64,000 nucleotides of DNA, taken from NCBI RefSeq assembly GCF_002086635.1, contig NZ_MVHD01000003.1:1-64000 (forward strand), written 5' to 3'. Made by a program: the position numbers and the translations under genes. Positions 26,405 to 36,726 of this stretch are shown in pieces. Source of the DNA: Mycobacterium alsense. GTDB taxonomy: Bacteria > Actinomycetota > Actinomycetes > Mycobacteriales > Mycobacteriaceae. Position 1 is the stretch's first letter. Every line of letters begins with the position of its first letter. The notes under the pieces are model-generated. The model saw only the letters and a list, made by a program, of their open reading frames with translations, ran no database searches and was not told where the DNA came from.

Positions 26405-27261
26405 CAGATAACGTGAAGCTCGGATACATCGGCCTGGGCAACATGGGCGCCCCGATGGCCACGAAGATGACCGAATGGCCGGGCGGTGTCACGGTTTACG
26501 ACATCCGGACCCAGGCGATGACGCCGCTGGCCGAAAAGGGCGCCGGCCTGGCCGACAGCGTGGCCGACATTGCCGCCGCCGCCGACATCGTCCACATCAC
26601 CGTGCTCAACGACGCCCAGGTGCGCCAGGTCGTCGGCGAATTGGCGGCGCACGCCAAGCCCGGCACCGTCATCGCGATCCACTCGACCATCAGCGACACC
26701 ACCGCGGTCGAGCTGGCGGCCGAACTCAAACCGCAGGGCATCCACATCGTGGACGCGCCCGTGAGCGGCGGGGCCGCCGCTGCGGCCAGGGGCGAGCTCG
26801 CCACCATGGTGGGCGCCGAGCGCGAGGTCTACGAGAAGATCAAACCGGCATTCAAACACTGGGCGTCGATGGTCATCCACGCCGGCCAGCCGGGCGCGGG
26901 GACGCGAATGAAGCTGGCCCGCAACATGTTGACGTTCACCTCCTACGCGGCGGCGTGCGAGGCCATGAAGCTGGCGGACGCCGCCGGGCTCGATCTGCAG
27001 GCGCTGGGCCGGGTGGTGCGCCACACCGATGCGCTCACCGGAGGTCCGGGCGCGATCATGGTGCGTGAGGACATGAAAGACCTTGAGCCGGAAAACTTCC
27101 TGTACGAGCCGTTCTTGCACACACGCGGGCTGGGGGAGAAGGATCTGAGCCTGGCGCTAGGTTTGGGCGACGCGTTATCGGTCGAGCTTCCGCTGGCCCG
27201 GCTGGCGTATGAGGGGCTGGCGGCCGGCCTCGGCGTGCCACACACAGGGAAAGAGACGTAA
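26401..27261 (+). CDS. 3-hydroxyisobutyrate dehydrogenase-like oxidoreductase (Rv0770-like)
   Basis: A beta-hydroxyacid dehydrogenase of 286 residues. It has the N-terminal Rossmann signature GYIGLGNMGAPMA (~7-19), the substrate loop DAPVSGGAAAA (~118-128) and the catalytic Lys in TRMKLARNM (~166). It acts on 3-hydroxy acids with NAD(P). ATG overlaps the SDR stop by four bases, and the CMD gene follows immediately after its own stop, so these genes are tightly coupled. Confidence 0.92.
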   Translation: MTDNVKLGYIGLGNMGAPMATKMTEWPGGVTVYDIRTQAMTPLAEKGAGLADSVADIAAAADIVHITVLNDAQVRQVVGELAAHAKPGTVIAIHSTISDTTAVELAAELKPQGIHIVDAPVSGGAAAAARGELATMVGAEREVYEKIKPAFKHWASMVIHAGQPGAGTRMKLARNMLTFTSYAAACEAMKLADAAGLDLQALGRVVRHTDALTGGPGAIMVREDMKDLEPENFLYEPFLHTRGLGEKDLSLALGLGDALSVELPLARLAYEGLAAGLGVPHTGKET

Positions 27262-27699
27262 ATGGACGAGCTGCGCCGCAAGGGCCTCGAGAAGATGAAC
27301 GAGGTCTACGGCTGGGAGATGCCGAACGTCGAGGGCGATGCGTACTTCGACCTGACCGTCGATCACCTGTTCGGCAGCATCTGGACACGACCGGGACTGT
27401 CGATGCGTGACAAGCGCATCATGACGCTGACGGCCGTGACCGCGATCGGAAACCGGGACCTGGCCGAGATCCAGATCAACGCCGCGCTGCTCAACGGGGA
27501 GCTCAGCGAGACTGAACTGAAGGAGATGGCGGTCTTTTTGACCCACTATCTCGGCTTCCCCCTGGGTTCGGCGCTCAACGGCGCGGTGGACGCCGTCGTG
27601 GCGAAGCGCCGGAAGGCCGCGGCGAAGGGTGCCGGGGAGGACAAGAAGGCCAACGTGGACGCCGCCGTCAAGATGCACTCGGGGAATGCCTCCGACTGA
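27262..27699 (+). CDS. carboxymuconolactone decarboxylase family protein (Rv0771-like)
   Basis: A 145-residue single-domain CMD protein: YFDLTVDHLFGSIWTRPGLSMRDKRIMTL followed in frame by the second helix pair ELKEMAVFLTHYLGF, which I describe here only by type. It lacks the AhpD CxxC. The C-terminus is Lys/Ala-rich. Directly abuts the preceding dehydrogenase gene. The two-domain relative at 6040 stands in a similar ALDH-SDR context. Confidence 0.87.
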   Translation: MDELRRKGLEKMNEVYGWEMPNVEGDAYFDLTVDHLFGSIWTRPGLSMRDKRIMTLTAVTAIGNRDLAEIQINAALLNGELSETELKEMAVFLTHYLGFPLGSALNGAVDAVVAKRRKAAAKGAGEDKKANVDAAVKMHSGNASD

Positions 27700-27720
27700 C
27701 GGCCGCTAAAGTGACGTCTC

Positions 27721-28989
27721 GTGCGCGTCCTGGTGATCGGTTCCGGTGCCCGTGAGCATGCGCTGCTGCTGGCGCTGCGCCGCGACCCGCAGGTCACCGG
27801 CCTGGCCGTGGCCCCGGGGAATGCCGGCACCGCCCGGCTCGCCGAGCAGCACGACGTCGACGTCGCCTCCGGCGAGGCCGTCGTCGCCCTGGCGCGCGAG
27901 GTCCGGGCCGACATGGTGGTCATCGGTCCCGAGGTGCCGCTGGTGCTCGGGGTGGCCGACGCGGTGCGCGCGGCCGGCATCGTCTGCTTCGGACCCAGCA
28001 AGGACGCCGCCCGCATCGAGGGTTCCAAGGCGTTCGCGAAGGAGATCATGGCCGCCGCGGGCGTGCGCACCGCGACGAGCGAAACCGTCGACAGCCCAGC
28101 GCGTTTGGACGCCGCCCTGGACCGGTTCGGACCCCCGGCCGGTGACCCGGCCTGGGTGGTCAAGGACGATCGCCTGGCCGCCGGCAAGGGCGTGGTGGTG
28201 ACCCCTGACCGCGAGGCCGCGCGCGCACACGCCGCCGGGCTACTGGAGGCGGGACACCCGGTGCTGCTGGAGTCGTTCCTCGACGGCCCCGAGGTATCGC
28301 TGTTCTGCGTCGTCGACGGCCCCACCGTCGTGCCGCTGCTGCCGGCGCAGGACTTCAAGCGCGTCGGCGACGGCGATACCGGGCCCAACACCGGAGGAAT
28401 GGGCGCCTACGCACCCCTGCCGTGGCTGCCCGAGGACGTGTACCGGGAGGTGGTCAGCGGGATCGTCGAACCCGTTGCGGCCGAACTGGTCCAGCGCGGC
28501 AGCCCGTTCAGTGGATTGCTCTACGTTGGCCTGGCGATCACCACCAAGGGGCCCGCGGTGGTCGAATTCAATTGCCGCTTCGGCGATCCCGAGACGCAGG
28601 CCGTGCTGGCCCTGCTGGAATCGCCACTCGGCCAGCTGCTCTACGCGGCGGGGTCGGGCAAGCTCGCCGAGTTCGGCGAGCTGCGCTGGCGTGACGGCGC
28701 CGCGGTGACGGTGGTGCTGGCGGCCGAAAGCTACCCCGGCCGCCCCCGGGTGGGAGACGTCGTCGCCGGCTCCGAGGCCGACGGCGTGCTGCACGCGGGG
28801 ACGGCGCGGCGCGACGACGGCGCGATCGTCTCGTCGGGCGGCCGGGTGCTTTCGGTGGTGGGCACCGGGGCGGACATCGCATCCGCGCGCGTGGCGGCGT
28901 ACGAAATCCTAAGCTCAATCAAGTTGCCGGGCAGCCACTTTCGCAGCGATATCGCCCTTGCGGCGGCCGAGGGCAAGGTCAGCGTCTAA
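27721..28989 (+). CDS. purD: phosphoribosylamine-glycine ligase PurD
   Basis: GAR synthetase of purine synthesis, 422 residues, usual length. The N-terminal [14 protein letters not shown] is followed by an ATP-grasp region with AGKGVVV, the signature [10 protein letters not shown] and the metal-binding segment [12 protein letters not shown]. It joins 5-phosphoribosylamine and glycine using ATP. GTG start. It follows the CMD gene by 21 bases, so it may be partly read from the aldA promoter, although its pathway is different. Confidence 0.97.
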   Translation: MRVLVIGSGAREHALLLALRRDPQVTGLAVAPGNAGTARLAEQHDVDVASGEAVVALAREVRADMVVIGPEVPLVLGVADAVRAAGIVCFGPSKDAARIEGSKAFAKEIMAAAGVRTATSETVDSPARLDAALDRFGPPAGDPAWVVKDDRLAAGKGVVVTPDREAARAHAAGLLEAGHPVLLESFLDGPEVSLFCVVDGPTVVPLLPAQDFKRVGDGDTGPNTGGMGAYAPLPWLPEDVYREVVSGIVEPVAAELVQRGSPFSGLLYVGLAITTKGPAVVEFNCRFGDPETQAVLALLESPLGQLLYAAGSGKLAEFGELRWRDGAAVTVVLAAESYPGRPRVGDVVAGSEADGVLHAGTARRDDGAIVSSGGRVLSVVGTGADIASARVAAYEILSSIKLPGSHFRSDIALAAAEGKVSV

Positions 28990-28995
28990 AGCCCT

Positions 28996-30579
28996 TTAAA
29001 AACCCACGGCCTGGCCGTCGCGGCGCGGGTCGCTCACGGCCAGATACCCGTCGTCGAGACACCAGATCGCCTGGCAGCTGCCGAACTCGTTGTAGTCGTC
29101 GACCGCGATCAGCTCGTGCCCGCGCCGCCGCAGCTCATCCAGCGTCGCGGGCGGAAATCCCCTTTCGCAGCTGACCTGCAGGCCGTGCACCCACCGGAAG
29201 CGCGGCCCGTCACATGCCGCCTGCGGATTCTGCCCGTGGTCGGCGATGCGCACCAGCATCTGCACGTGACCCTGGGGTTGCATCATGCCGCCCATCACCC
29301 CGAAGCTCATCACCGGCGCGCCGTCCTTCGTCACGAACCCCGGAATGATCGTGTGGTACGGACGCTTGTTGGGCGCAACGCAATTGGGGTGCGCCTCGTC
29401 GCATATGAACTGGGTACCCCGGTTCTGCAGGGCGATCCCGGTGCCGGGCACCACCACACCGGAGCCGAATCCCATGTAGTTGGACTGGATCATCGACACC
29501 ATCGCCCCGGCGGCGTCGGCTGCGGCCAGGTACACGGTGCCCCCACTCGGGGCGCCCGCGAACGCCGGCATGGCCCGTCGGCGGTCGATGAGCGCCGCCC
29601 GTTGCGCCAGATATTCCTTGTCCAGCAGCCGGTCCGGGCGCAGCGCCATGTGGTCGATATCGGCGACGTAGGCCAGGGCGTCGGCGAAGGCCAGTTTGAC
29701 CGCCTCGATCTGCAGGTGCACGCTGTCGGCGGAATCGGCCGGCAGCGAGGACATGTCGAAGTGCTCCAGGATGCCGAGGGCGATGAGCGCAACGATGCCC
29801 TGGCCGTTCGGCGGTATCTCGTGGACCGTGTATCCGCGGTAGCGGGCATCGATCGTGCCGACCCAGTCGGCGCGGTGCGCCGCGAGGTCATCGGCGCGCA
29901 TGGCCCCGCCGTTGGCCAAGGCGTGCGCCTCGAGCCGGGCGGCGAGCTCGCCGCGGTAGAACGCCTCGCCGTGGCTTGCGGCGATGAGCTCGAGCGAGGC
30001 GGCATGATCCGGAATCCTGAACAGCTCACCGGGTTTCGGTGCCCGGCCGTCGGGCATGAACGCCTGCGCGAAGCCGGGCTGGCCCCGGAACAGCGGCACC
30101 TGCGCGGCCCATTGCTCCGCGACCGTCGGCGAAACCAGAAAGCCGTTGCGGCCGTATGAGATCGCGGGTTCGAAAAGCCTCTCGAACGGGAGCCTGCCGA
30201 ACATGGCGTGCAGCTGCACCCACGCCGACACCGCGCCGGGCACCGTCACCGAATCCCAGCCGAGCGCCGGAACGGCGTTGCCGCCGAAGTACTCTGGTGT
30301 CCACGCCGCGGGGGAGCGGCCCGATGCGTTGAGTCCGTGCAGTCGCCGGCCGTCCCACACGATCGCGAAGGCGTCAGAGCCGATGCCGTTGGACACCGGC
30401 TCGACCACGGTCAGGGCGATGGCGGTGGCGATCGCCGCGTCCGCCGCGCTGCCGCCCTCGGCGAGCATGCGCAGCCCGGCCTGGGCGGCGAGCGGCTGTG
30501 AGGTGCACACGACACTTGACGCCAGCACGGGCTTTCGCGGCCAAGCGTAGGGGAAACTCCAGCCGAACGGTGTGGTCAC
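28996..30579 (-). CDS. ggtA: gamma-glutamyltranspeptidase GgtA
   Basis: An Ntn-hydrolase precursor of 527 residues that cleaves itself at Thr in GGTVYLAAAD to form two subunits and then moves or hydrolyses gamma-glutamyl groups. The large-subunit start GGSAADAAIATAIALTVVEP, the ENG-like GIGSDAF, and the small-subunit segments GFGSGVVVPGTG and GGMMQPQGHVQ are visible. The first is a typical glutathione-hydrolase region. GTG 30579 is preferred because an upstream GTG at 30630 would overlap the next gene. No obvious signal peptide, unlike GgtB-type enzymes. It matches Rv0773c in position. Confidence 0.88.
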   Translation of the reverse strand: MTTPFGWSFPYAWPRKPVLASSVVCTSQPLAAQAGLRMLAEGGSAADAAIATAIALTVVEPVSNGIGSDAFAIVWDGRRLHGLNASGRSPAAWTPEYFGGNAVPALGWDSVTVPGAVSAWVQLHAMFGRLPFERLFEPAISYGRNGFLVSPTVAEQWAAQVPLFRGQPGFAQAFMPDGRAPKPGELFRIPDHAASLELIAASHGEAFYRGELAARLEAHALANGGAMRADDLAAHRADWVGTIDARYRGYTVHEIPPNGQGIVALIALGILEHFDMSSLPADSADSVHLQIEAVKLAFADALAYVADIDHMALRPDRLLDKEYLAQRAALIDRRRAMPAFAGAPSGGTVYLAAADAAGAMVSMIQSNYMGFGSGVVVPGTGIALQNRGTQFICDEAHPNCVAPNKRPYHTIIPGFVTKDGAPVMSFGVMGGMMQPQGHVQMLVRIADHGQNPQAACDGPRFRWVHGLQVSCERGFPPATLDELRRRGHELIAVDDYNEFGSCQAIWCLDDGYLAVSDPRRDGQAVGF

Positions 30580-30602
30580 CTCCGCGAGCGTAACTCCCGC
30601 AA

Positions 30603-31493
30603 TCAGGCGGTCAGCAGCGGCGCCATCCACGTCAGCTCGGCCGGCAGTTGCGAGCTCCAGAACCCGCCGTTGTGCCCGCCGGGCGAGAAACCGCCCGCAG
30701 GCGGGTTCGGCAGCTGGGCGATGAACTGCTTCGTGGCCCCGTAGAAAGGGTCGCTGTCACCGCAATCCACCCGGATCGGGATCGACGCCAGTGCCGGCAT
30801 CCCGAACACCGAGTTCGCCGCGAAGTCGTCGGGCCCGTCGAACGCGCCCGGCGCGGCCGCCCCGGACGACAGCCACAACGCCGGGCTCACCGCGCAGATC
30901 GCCGCCGTGCGCGCCGGTCCCAGCCGGCCGCCCAGCAGCAGCGCGCCGTAGCCGCCCATCGACCAGCCCAGGAAAGCCACTCGCGAGGTGTCCAGGTCGT
31001 GGCCGCCCAGCATCGGGATCAGCTCATCGAGCACCATGGCGCCGGCATCCTCCCCGGAAGCCCTCTTGTGCCAATAGCTGCCGCCGCCGTCGACGGCGAC
31101 CACCGCGAACGGCGGCAGCCCGGCGTCGACGGCCTGGGCAAGCCCCTGCTCGACACCGCCGGCCATCACGGTGGATGCGTCGCTGCCCTTACCGTGCAGC
31201 GCGATCACCGGCCGCAGCGCCTTGGTCTGCCCTGGTGGTCGGGCGATCGCCCAGTTGGTGCTGACCCCGCCGCGCGCCGCCGAAACGAAGGAGCCCGTCA
31301 CCATGGTCGGCGCGGGCTGCGCCGGTGCGGCCGGCGCCGGGGGCGCGCTGGGTGCGGGCGCCGGCATGGGCGCGGCCTGAGAGGTTCGCGGCTGTAGCAC
31401 GATGTCGAGGGCGTATGCCCCGGCGGCGCCCACGGCCGCGCTGGCACCCAGACCGAGCAGGGCGCGGCGACTCAACTCGGGCATGCGGGCCAT
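30603..31493 (-). CDS. Tat-exported esterase of the antigen-85 / esterase-D fold (Rv0774c-like)
   Basis: The precursor begins with a twin-arginine signal (SRRALLGLGASAAVGAAGAYAL), then an Ala/Pro linker and an alpha/beta-hydrolase domain. The nucleophile elbow is GWSMGG, the acid is probably in DCGDSDPF and the His in GGHNGGFW. Such proteins hydrolyse short acyl esters or act as mycolyl/acyl transferases outside the membrane. ATGs at 31496, 31493 and 31484 are all possible; none has a clear ribosome binding site. It is divergent from a TetR gene that may regulate it. Confidence 0.82.
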   Translation of the reverse strand: MARMPELSRRALLGLGASAAVGAAGAYALDIVLQPRTSQAAPMPAPAPSAPPAPAAPAQPAPTMVTGSFVSAARGGVSTNWAIARPPGQTKALRPVIALHGKGSDASTVMAGGVEQGLAQAVDAGLPPFAVVAVDGGGSYWHKRASGEDAGAMVLDELIPMLGGHDLDTSRVAFLGWSMGGYGALLLGGRLGPARTAAICAVSPALWLSSGAAAPGAFDGPDDFAANSVFGMPALASIPIRVDCGDSDPFYGATKQFIAQLPNPPAGGFSPGGHNGGFWSSQLPAELTWMAPLLTA

Positions 31494-31557
31494 CATGCCA
31501 CGGCCGTTTGGCCAAAATGGCAATGCAGTACCACTTTTGCTGGCACCATGGCTACTC

Positions 31558-32175
31558 GTGACTGCAGCAGTGACTCCGAAGGGAGAACGCCGGCGGTATG
31601 CGCTCGTAAGCGCCGCCGCGGAGCTGCTTGCCGAGGGCGGGTTCGAAGCGGTGCGGCACCGGGCGGTCGCACGGCGGGCGGGCCTGCCGCTGGCATCGAC
31701 CACCTACTACTTCTCATCCCTGGACGATTTGATCGCGCGTGCCGTCGAGCACATCGGCATGATCGAGATCGCGCAGCTGCGGTCGCGGGTCACCGCGTTG
31801 TCCCGACGCCGCCGCGGACCCGAGACCACCGCCGAGATGCTGGCCGACCTGTTGGTGGGAGACCTGTCCGATCCGGTGCTCACCGAACAGCTGATATCCC
31901 GATACGAGCGGCACATCGCCTGCACCCGGCTGCCTGCGCTGCGCGACACGATGCGCCGCAGCCTGCGCCAGCGCGCCGAGGCCGTTGGGGAGGCGCTCGA
32001 GCGATCGGGCCGATCCGTGCGGATCGAGTTGGTGTGCACGCTGATCTGCGCGGTCGACGGTTCGGTGGTCGCAGCCCTGGTCGAGGGCCGAGACCCCGCC
32101 GCGGCCGCGCTCAGCACGGTGGTCGACCTCGTCGACGTGCTCGCGCCCATCGACCCGCGGCCGGTGCAGATCTGA
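31558..32175 (+). CDS. TetR family regulator (Rv0775-like)
   Basis: A 205-residue regulator with helix-turn-helix ~20-60 (GFEAVRHRAVARRAGLPLAS followed by TTYYFSSLDDLIARA). GTG 31558 fits the family length. The short region between it and the divergent esterase gene contains a ten-base palindrome, TTTGGCCAAA (31507-31516), which could be an operator, though such short palindromes arise by chance. It should control itself and perhaps the esterase. Confidence 0.88.
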   Translation: MTAAVTPKGERRRYALVSAAAELLAEGGFEAVRHRAVARRAGLPLASTTYYFSSLDDLIARAVEHIGMIEIAQLRSRVTALSRRRRGPETTAEMLADLLVGDLSDPVLTEQLISRYERHIACTRLPALRDTMRRSLRQRAEAVGEALERSGRSVRIELVCTLICAVDGSVVAALVEGRDPAAAALSTVVDLVDVLAPIDPRPVQI

Positions 32176-32265
32176 GTCTTCAGGGCTGGTGCATCACTTC
32201 CGCCGAGGCTGCAACCAGTGCGCCGCACGGCCCGAATTCGCGATCTGAGCGCAGGCTCGGTGCCC

Positions 32266-33000
32266 TCACCGCAGTGACGGCGTAACGATTGACCCGGTGG
32301 CGACGTCGCCGTAGATCGTCACGTCGGCCGGGCGGCGTTGGGCGTACAACGCGACATAGGCGCAGACGACGGCGTCGACGGGATCCTCGGCGCGGCGCAG
32401 GTCGCATTTGCGATGCGCGGTGGCCACCTGGTTGCGTAGCGCAACCCACTCGCGGTGTTCGGCGACGCACAGTGGAACGTCTGCGTGCGCGAGCTTTTCG
32501 ACAACGTCCATCAGCAGCAAGAGCTCCGACCGCAGCCGATCGACGGTACGGCCGGGCTTGGCCTTGTATTTGAGCGTCCGCTCCAGCCGGAACAACGCGA
32601 CGGTCGCGGCGTGCGGGTAGACCTCGATCGCGCGCCGGGCCGACGGCGCCCGCGGGTCCAGATCGAGACCCAGCGCCGCGGCCAGTCGCGCCGCGCGCGG
32701 GCCGTTCGCGAATTCGGGTTTGGCGGTGTTGACCGCGTGCGTCCCGGCCTCGAACCTGCGGAAGTCGCGGTTGAGCGCGGTCTCGGCGGGTCGCTGGCCC
32801 GTCGGGTTCGTCACCACCAGCGGCGCGTCGAAGGCGACCACACAATCGCCGTGCAGGTAAGGGCGCAACGCGGCCAGGATTTCGTCGTCGTCGCGGACCG
32901 CGCAGGTACTCACCAGGCGGCCGTCGTCATCGAGCACCGCGACGCCCGTCGGGCTGCGGGTGCCCCACGCGAGGTCCACACCGGCGAAGTACATCGCCAC
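32266..33000 (-). CDS. DUF429 family protein (Rv0776c-like)
   Basis: A 244-residue DUF429 protein, predicted RNase-H-like fold. Conserved acidic residues appear in FAGVDLAWG (Asp9), VVAFDAPLVV (Asp ~59), AIEVYPHA (Glu) and EDPVDAVVCAYVA (Asp). This set resembles a nuclease metal site, but no activity is established for the family. It lies between a TetR gene and purB, divergent from the latter. Confidence 0.82.
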   Translation of the reverse strand: MAMYFAGVDLAWGTRSPTGVAVLDDDGRLVSTCAVRDDDEILAALRPYLHGDCVVAFDAPLVVTNPTGQRPAETALNRDFRRFEAGTHAVNTAKPEFANGPRAARLAAALGLDLDPRAPSARRAIEVYPHAATVALFRLERTLKYKAKPGRTVDRLRSELLLLMDVVEKLAHADVPLCVAEHREWVALRNQVATAHRKCDLRRAEDPVDAVVCAYVALYAQRRPADVTIYGDVATGSIVTPSLR

Positions 33001-33043
33001 AGGCTAGTGCGGCAACCGTAAGCTGTGTCTTCGTGAGGACCAA

Positions 33044-34462
33044 GTGAGCATTCCGAACGTCCTGGCCAGCCGGTACGCCAGCGCGGAGATGGTCGCGATC
33101 TGGTCACCGGAGGCCAAGGTCGTCGCGGAGCGGCGGCTATGGCTGGCGGTGCTGCGGGCCCAGGCCGAGCTGGGGGTGAGCGTTTCCCCCGGCGCGATCG
33201 CCGACTACGAGCGGGTGCTCGACGATGTCGACCTGGCCTCGATCGCCAACCGCGAGCGGGCGCTGCGCCACGACGTCAAGGCCCGCATCGAGGAATTCAA
33301 CGCGCTGGCCGGCCACGAGCACGTGCACAAGGGGATGACCAGCCGCGACGTCACCGAGAACGTGGAGCAGCTGCAGATCCGGCGGTCGCTGGAATTGGTG
33401 TTTTCCCACGGGGTCGCGGTGGTGGCGCGGCTCGGCGAGCGCGCGGTGGCCTACCGGGATCTGGTGATGGCCGGGCGCAGCCACAACGTCGCCGCGCAGG
33501 CCACCACGCTGGGCAAGCGGTTCGCCTCGGCGGCCCAGGAAACGATGATCGCGCTGACGCGGCTGCGGGAGCTGATCGACCGCTACCCCCTGCGCGGCAT
33601 CAAGGGCCCGATGGGCACCGGGCAGGACATGCTAGACCTGCTCGACGGCGATGCGGCCAAGCTGGCCGAGCTCGAACGGCTCATCGCCGAATTCCTGGGC
33701 TTCTCAACCATTTTGAGCAGCGTCGGCCAGGTCTACCCGCGCTCGCTGGACCATGACGTGCTCTCCGCGCTGGTGCAACTCGGTGCCGGGCCGTCGTCGA
33801 TGGCCCACACCGTCAGGCTGATGGCCGGGCACGAGCTCGTCACCGAGGGTTTCGCGCCAGGACAGGTCGGCTCGTCGGCGATGCCGCACAAGATGAACAC
33901 CCGCAGTTGCGAACGGGTCAATGGGCTGCAGGTGGTGCTGCGCGGATACGCTTCCATGGCCGCCGAACTGGCGGGCGCGCAGTGGAACGAGGGCGACGTG
34001 TTCTGCTCCGTGGTTCGCCGAGTCGCGTTGCCGGACAGCTTCTTTGCCCTCGACGGACAACTCGAGACGTTCCTGACGGTGCTCGACGAGTTCGGCGCCT
34101 ACCCGGCGGTGATCGGCCGGGAGCTGGATCGTTACCTGCCGTTTTTGGCCACCACCAAGGTGCTGATCGCGGCGGTGCGCGCCGGCATGGGCCGCGAGGC
34201 CGCGCACGAAGTGATCCGCGAGCACGCGGTCGCGACGGCGCTGGCCATGCGGGAGCGCGGCGCCGAGCCCGACCTGCTGGACCGCCTGGCCGGCGACGTG
34301 CGGCTGCCGCTGGACCGCGCGGCCCTGGATGCCGCGCTGGCCGACAAGGAGGCGTTCACCGGCGCCGCCGGCGACCAGGTGGACGAGGTGGCCGCTCAGG
34401 TCGACGCGCTGGTGAGCCGCTACCCGGAAGCCGCCAAATACGCCCCGGGGGCGATCCTGTGA
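33044..34462 (+). CDS. purB: adenylosuccinate lyase PurB
   Basis: A fumarase/aspartase superfamily enzyme of 472 residues, acting twice in purine synthesis (SAICAR to AICAR, adenylosuccinate to AMP). Visible motifs: [11 protein letters not shown], the general-acid His region GRSHNVAAQ, and the signature [13 protein letters not shown] start with GAGGAC upstream. The stop overlaps the start of cyp126 by four bases, so purB, cyp126 and the TDT gene form one unit. Confidence 0.97.
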   Translation: MSIPNVLASRYASAEMVAIWSPEAKVVAERRLWLAVLRAQAELGVSVSPGAIADYERVLDDVDLASIANRERALRHDVKARIEEFNALAGHEHVHKGMTSRDVTENVEQLQIRRSLELVFSHGVAVVARLGERAVAYRDLVMAGRSHNVAAQATTLGKRFASAAQETMIALTRLRELIDRYPLRGIKGPMGTGQDMLDLLDGDAAKLAELERLIAEFLGFSTILSSVGQVYPRSLDHDVLSALVQLGAGPSSMAHTVRLMAGHELVTEGFAPGQVGSSAMPHKMNTRSCERVNGLQVVLRGYASMAAELAGAQWNEGDVFCSVVRRVALPDSFFALDGQLETFLTVLDEFGAYPAVIGRELDRYLPFLATTKVLIAAVRAGMGREAAHEVIREHAVATALAMRERGAEPDLLDRLAGDVRLPLDRAALDAALADKEAFTGAAGDQVDEVAAQVDALVSRYPEAAKYAPGAIL

Positions 34463-35730
34463 GCTCGGTAGCCTCTCAAGCCGGCGCCCTGTCGGACATC
34501 GACTTCACCGATCTGGACAACTTCGCCAACGGATTCCCGCATGAGTTGTTCGCCGTTCACCGGCGGGAGGCGCCGGTGTACTGGCACGAGCCGACGTTCA
34601 ACACTCCCGACGGCGAGGGCTTCTGGAGCGTCGCGACCTACGCGGAAACGCTTGCGGTGCTGAAGGACCCGGTCACTTTCTCCTCGGTCACCGGCGGCCA
34701 GCGGCCGTTCGGCGGCACGCTGCTGCAGGACCTGGCCATCGCGGGCCAGGTGCTCAACATGATGGACGACCCGCGGCACTCGCAGATTCGGCGGCTGGTC
34801 AGCTCCGGGCTGACGCCACGGATGATCGGCCTCGTCGAGGACGACCTGCGGGCCCGGGCCCGTCGGCTGCTGGACGCGGTGGTGCCGGGCGAACCGCTCG
34901 ATTTCCTGGTGGAGATCGCCGCCGAACTGCCCATGCAGATGATCTGCATCCTGCTGGGAGTGCCGGAGTCCGAGCGGCATTGGCTGTTCGAGGCCATCGA
35001 GCCGCAATTCGACTTCGGCGGGTCGCGCAAGGCCACATTGTCGCAGCTCTCGCCGCGGTCCTCGGAGGCGGAGGCCGGGTCGCGGATGTACGAGTACGGC
35101 CAGCAGTTGATCGCGTCGAAACGGGCCGAGCCGACCGACGACATGCTGTCGGTCGTCGCCAACGCGATGCTCGATGACGCGGAGGCACCCGCCATGTCCG
35201 ATCTCGAGCTGTACCTGTTCTTCAGCCTGCTGTTCAGCGCCGGCGCGGAGACCACGCGCAACGCGGTCGCCGGCGGGCTGCTGGCGCTCGCCGAGCATCC
35301 CGAGCAAATGCGCGCGCTGCGTACGGATTTCAGCAGGCTTCCGACCGCCGTCGAGGAGATGGTGCGATGGACGTCGCCGTCGCCGTCGAAGCGGCGCACC
35401 GCCACGCGCGACGTCAGGCTCGGCGGGCAGTCGATCCGTGCCGGGCAGAAGGTCCAGATCTGGGAGGGCTCGGCCAACCGGGACGCCACCGTGTTCGACC
35501 GCGCCGACGAGTTCGACATCGACCGGAAACCAAACCCGCACTTGGGTTTCGGGCAGGGCGTGCACTATTGCCTGGGGGCTAACCTGGCGCGGCTGGAACT
35601 GCGGGTGCTGTTCGAGGAACTGCTGACGCGCTTTTCGGCCGTCCGGGTCACCCGGCCGGTCGAATGGACCCGCAGCAATCGGCATACCGGCATCCGGCAC
35701 CTGATCGTGGAGCTGGCCGGGGAACAGTGA
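34459..35730 (+). CDS. cyp126: cytochrome P450 CYP126
   Basis: P450 of 423 residues with I-helix [10 protein letters not shown], ExxR in EEMVRW, and haem loop [11 protein letters not shown]. Position next to purB and length match Rv0778. GTG start sits in GTGA with the purB stop, and the stop overlaps the next GTG in the same way, so three proteins are translationally coupled. The substrate is unknown. Confidence 0.95.
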   Translation: MSSVASQAGALSDIDFTDLDNFANGFPHELFAVHRREAPVYWHEPTFNTPDGEGFWSVATYAETLAVLKDPVTFSSVTGGQRPFGGTLLQDLAIAGQVLNMMDDPRHSQIRRLVSSGLTPRMIGLVEDDLRARARRLLDAVVPGEPLDFLVEIAAELPMQMICILLGVPESERHWLFEAIEPQFDFGGSRKATLSQLSPRSSEAEAGSRMYEYGQQLIASKRAEPTDDMLSVVANAMLDDAEAPAMSDLELYLFFSLLFSAGAETTRNAVAGGLLALAEHPEQMRALRTDFSRLPTAVEEMVRWTSPSPSKRRTATRDVRLGGQSIRAGQKVQIWEGSANRDATVFDRADEFDIDRKPNPHLGFGQGVHYCLGANLARLELRVLFEELLTRFSAVRVTRPVEWTRSNRHTGIRHLIVELAGEQ

Positions 35731-36692
35731 CGATCCGGCTCGCCGCCGCCGAGCCGTCACCCGATGTGTTCGCCGCGGTGATGGCGACCGGAATTCTGTC
35801 GATCGGCGCGCGCGATCACGGATACCGCTGGATCAGCGACACATTGGGCATGCTGGCCACCGTCGCGCTGCTGGTCCTCATCGCGTTGGTCGTCGTCACC
35901 CGCGCACTTTCCTCGTGGAATTTGCGCGACCCCGATATCGTCCTGCGGCTGTTCACCTTTGTCGCCGCGTGCGCCGTGCTGGACAGCCGGCTGGCGTCGC
36001 ACCGAATCGTCCTGCGAGTCCTCGGCGCGGTCACGCTGACGGCCTGGCTGGCGTTGGTCGCCCCGACTGTCCGCGCCATGTCAGCCCGCCCGTGGGCGGC
36101 GCTGCGGGACCGCGCGCACGGCGCGTGGGAACTGGCCAGCGTGGGCACCTCGGGGCTGGCGATCGTCGCGGCCACCGTCGCCCGGCACGACCGCTGGTGG
36201 CTGTGGGTGGCCGTGCCGGTGTGGGTCGTCGCGCTGTGCGCGTACTTGTTGATGACGTGGCTGATCCTGTGGCGCGCGGCCGTCGAGCGGTTGGATCGTG
36301 ACGGTTTCGGGCCCGACAGCTGGATCCTCATGGGCGGGTTGGTGATTGCGACGTTGGCCGGCGACAGCATCCACGCTGTGGCCCCCGTGTGGCCTGTCCA
36401 GGTGGTGACGGTCGTGACCTGGGTGGCAGCCACCCTATGGATACCGCCGCTGATCTACTTCGGGCTGAACCGCATCCGCCAGGGCCCCGACCTGCTGCAG
36501 TTTGCCGGTATGTGGTGGGCGATGGTGTTCCCGCTGGGCATGTACTCCGCCGCCAGCTACGCGATGGCCGGCGAAATCCATCAGCGCTCGCTGCTCACGG
36601 TTTCGCTGGTCGTCTTCTGGGACGCGTTCGCGGCGTGGCTGATTGTCGTTGTCGCCGGGCTGCTGCGGTTGTGGTGTCGGCTGGCACGTTGA
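35727..36692 (+). CDS. TDT/SLAC1-like membrane transporter
   Basis: A 321-residue integral membrane protein with about ten helices and the TDT opening [22 protein letters not shown], like TehA, SSU1-type sulfite exporters and SLAC1 anion channels. Aromatic and Gly residues of the family are kept ([19 protein letters not shown]). It could export an anion or organic acid. It is coupled to cyp126 by a GTGA overlap. In H37Rv the segment after cyp126 carries Rv0779c instead, so this gene is extra here. Confidence 0.8.
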   Translation: MTIRLAAAEPSPDVFAAVMATGILSIGARDHGYRWISDTLGMLATVALLVLIALVVVTRALSSWNLRDPDIVLRLFTFVAACAVLDSRLASHRIVLRVLGAVTLTAWLALVAPTVRAMSARPWAALRDRAHGAWELASVGTSGLAIVAATVARHDRWWLWVAVPVWVVALCAYLLMTWLILWRAAVERLDRDGFGPDSWILMGGLVIATLAGDSIHAVAPVWPVQVVTVVTWVAATLWIPPLIYFGLNRIRQGPDLLQFAGMWWAMVFPLGMYSAASYAMAGEIHQRSLLTVSLVVFWDAFAAWLIVVVAGLLRLWCRLAR

Positions 36693-36726
36693 TGATGTAG
36701 CAAACCTAGCGCAGGACCGCGCGAAT

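Noticed and set aside
31507..31516. TTTGGCCAAA palindrome before the Rv0775-like TetR gene as an operator
   Set aside because: Ten bases without a second copy is too weak to list as a site; kept only as a remark in the gene entry.
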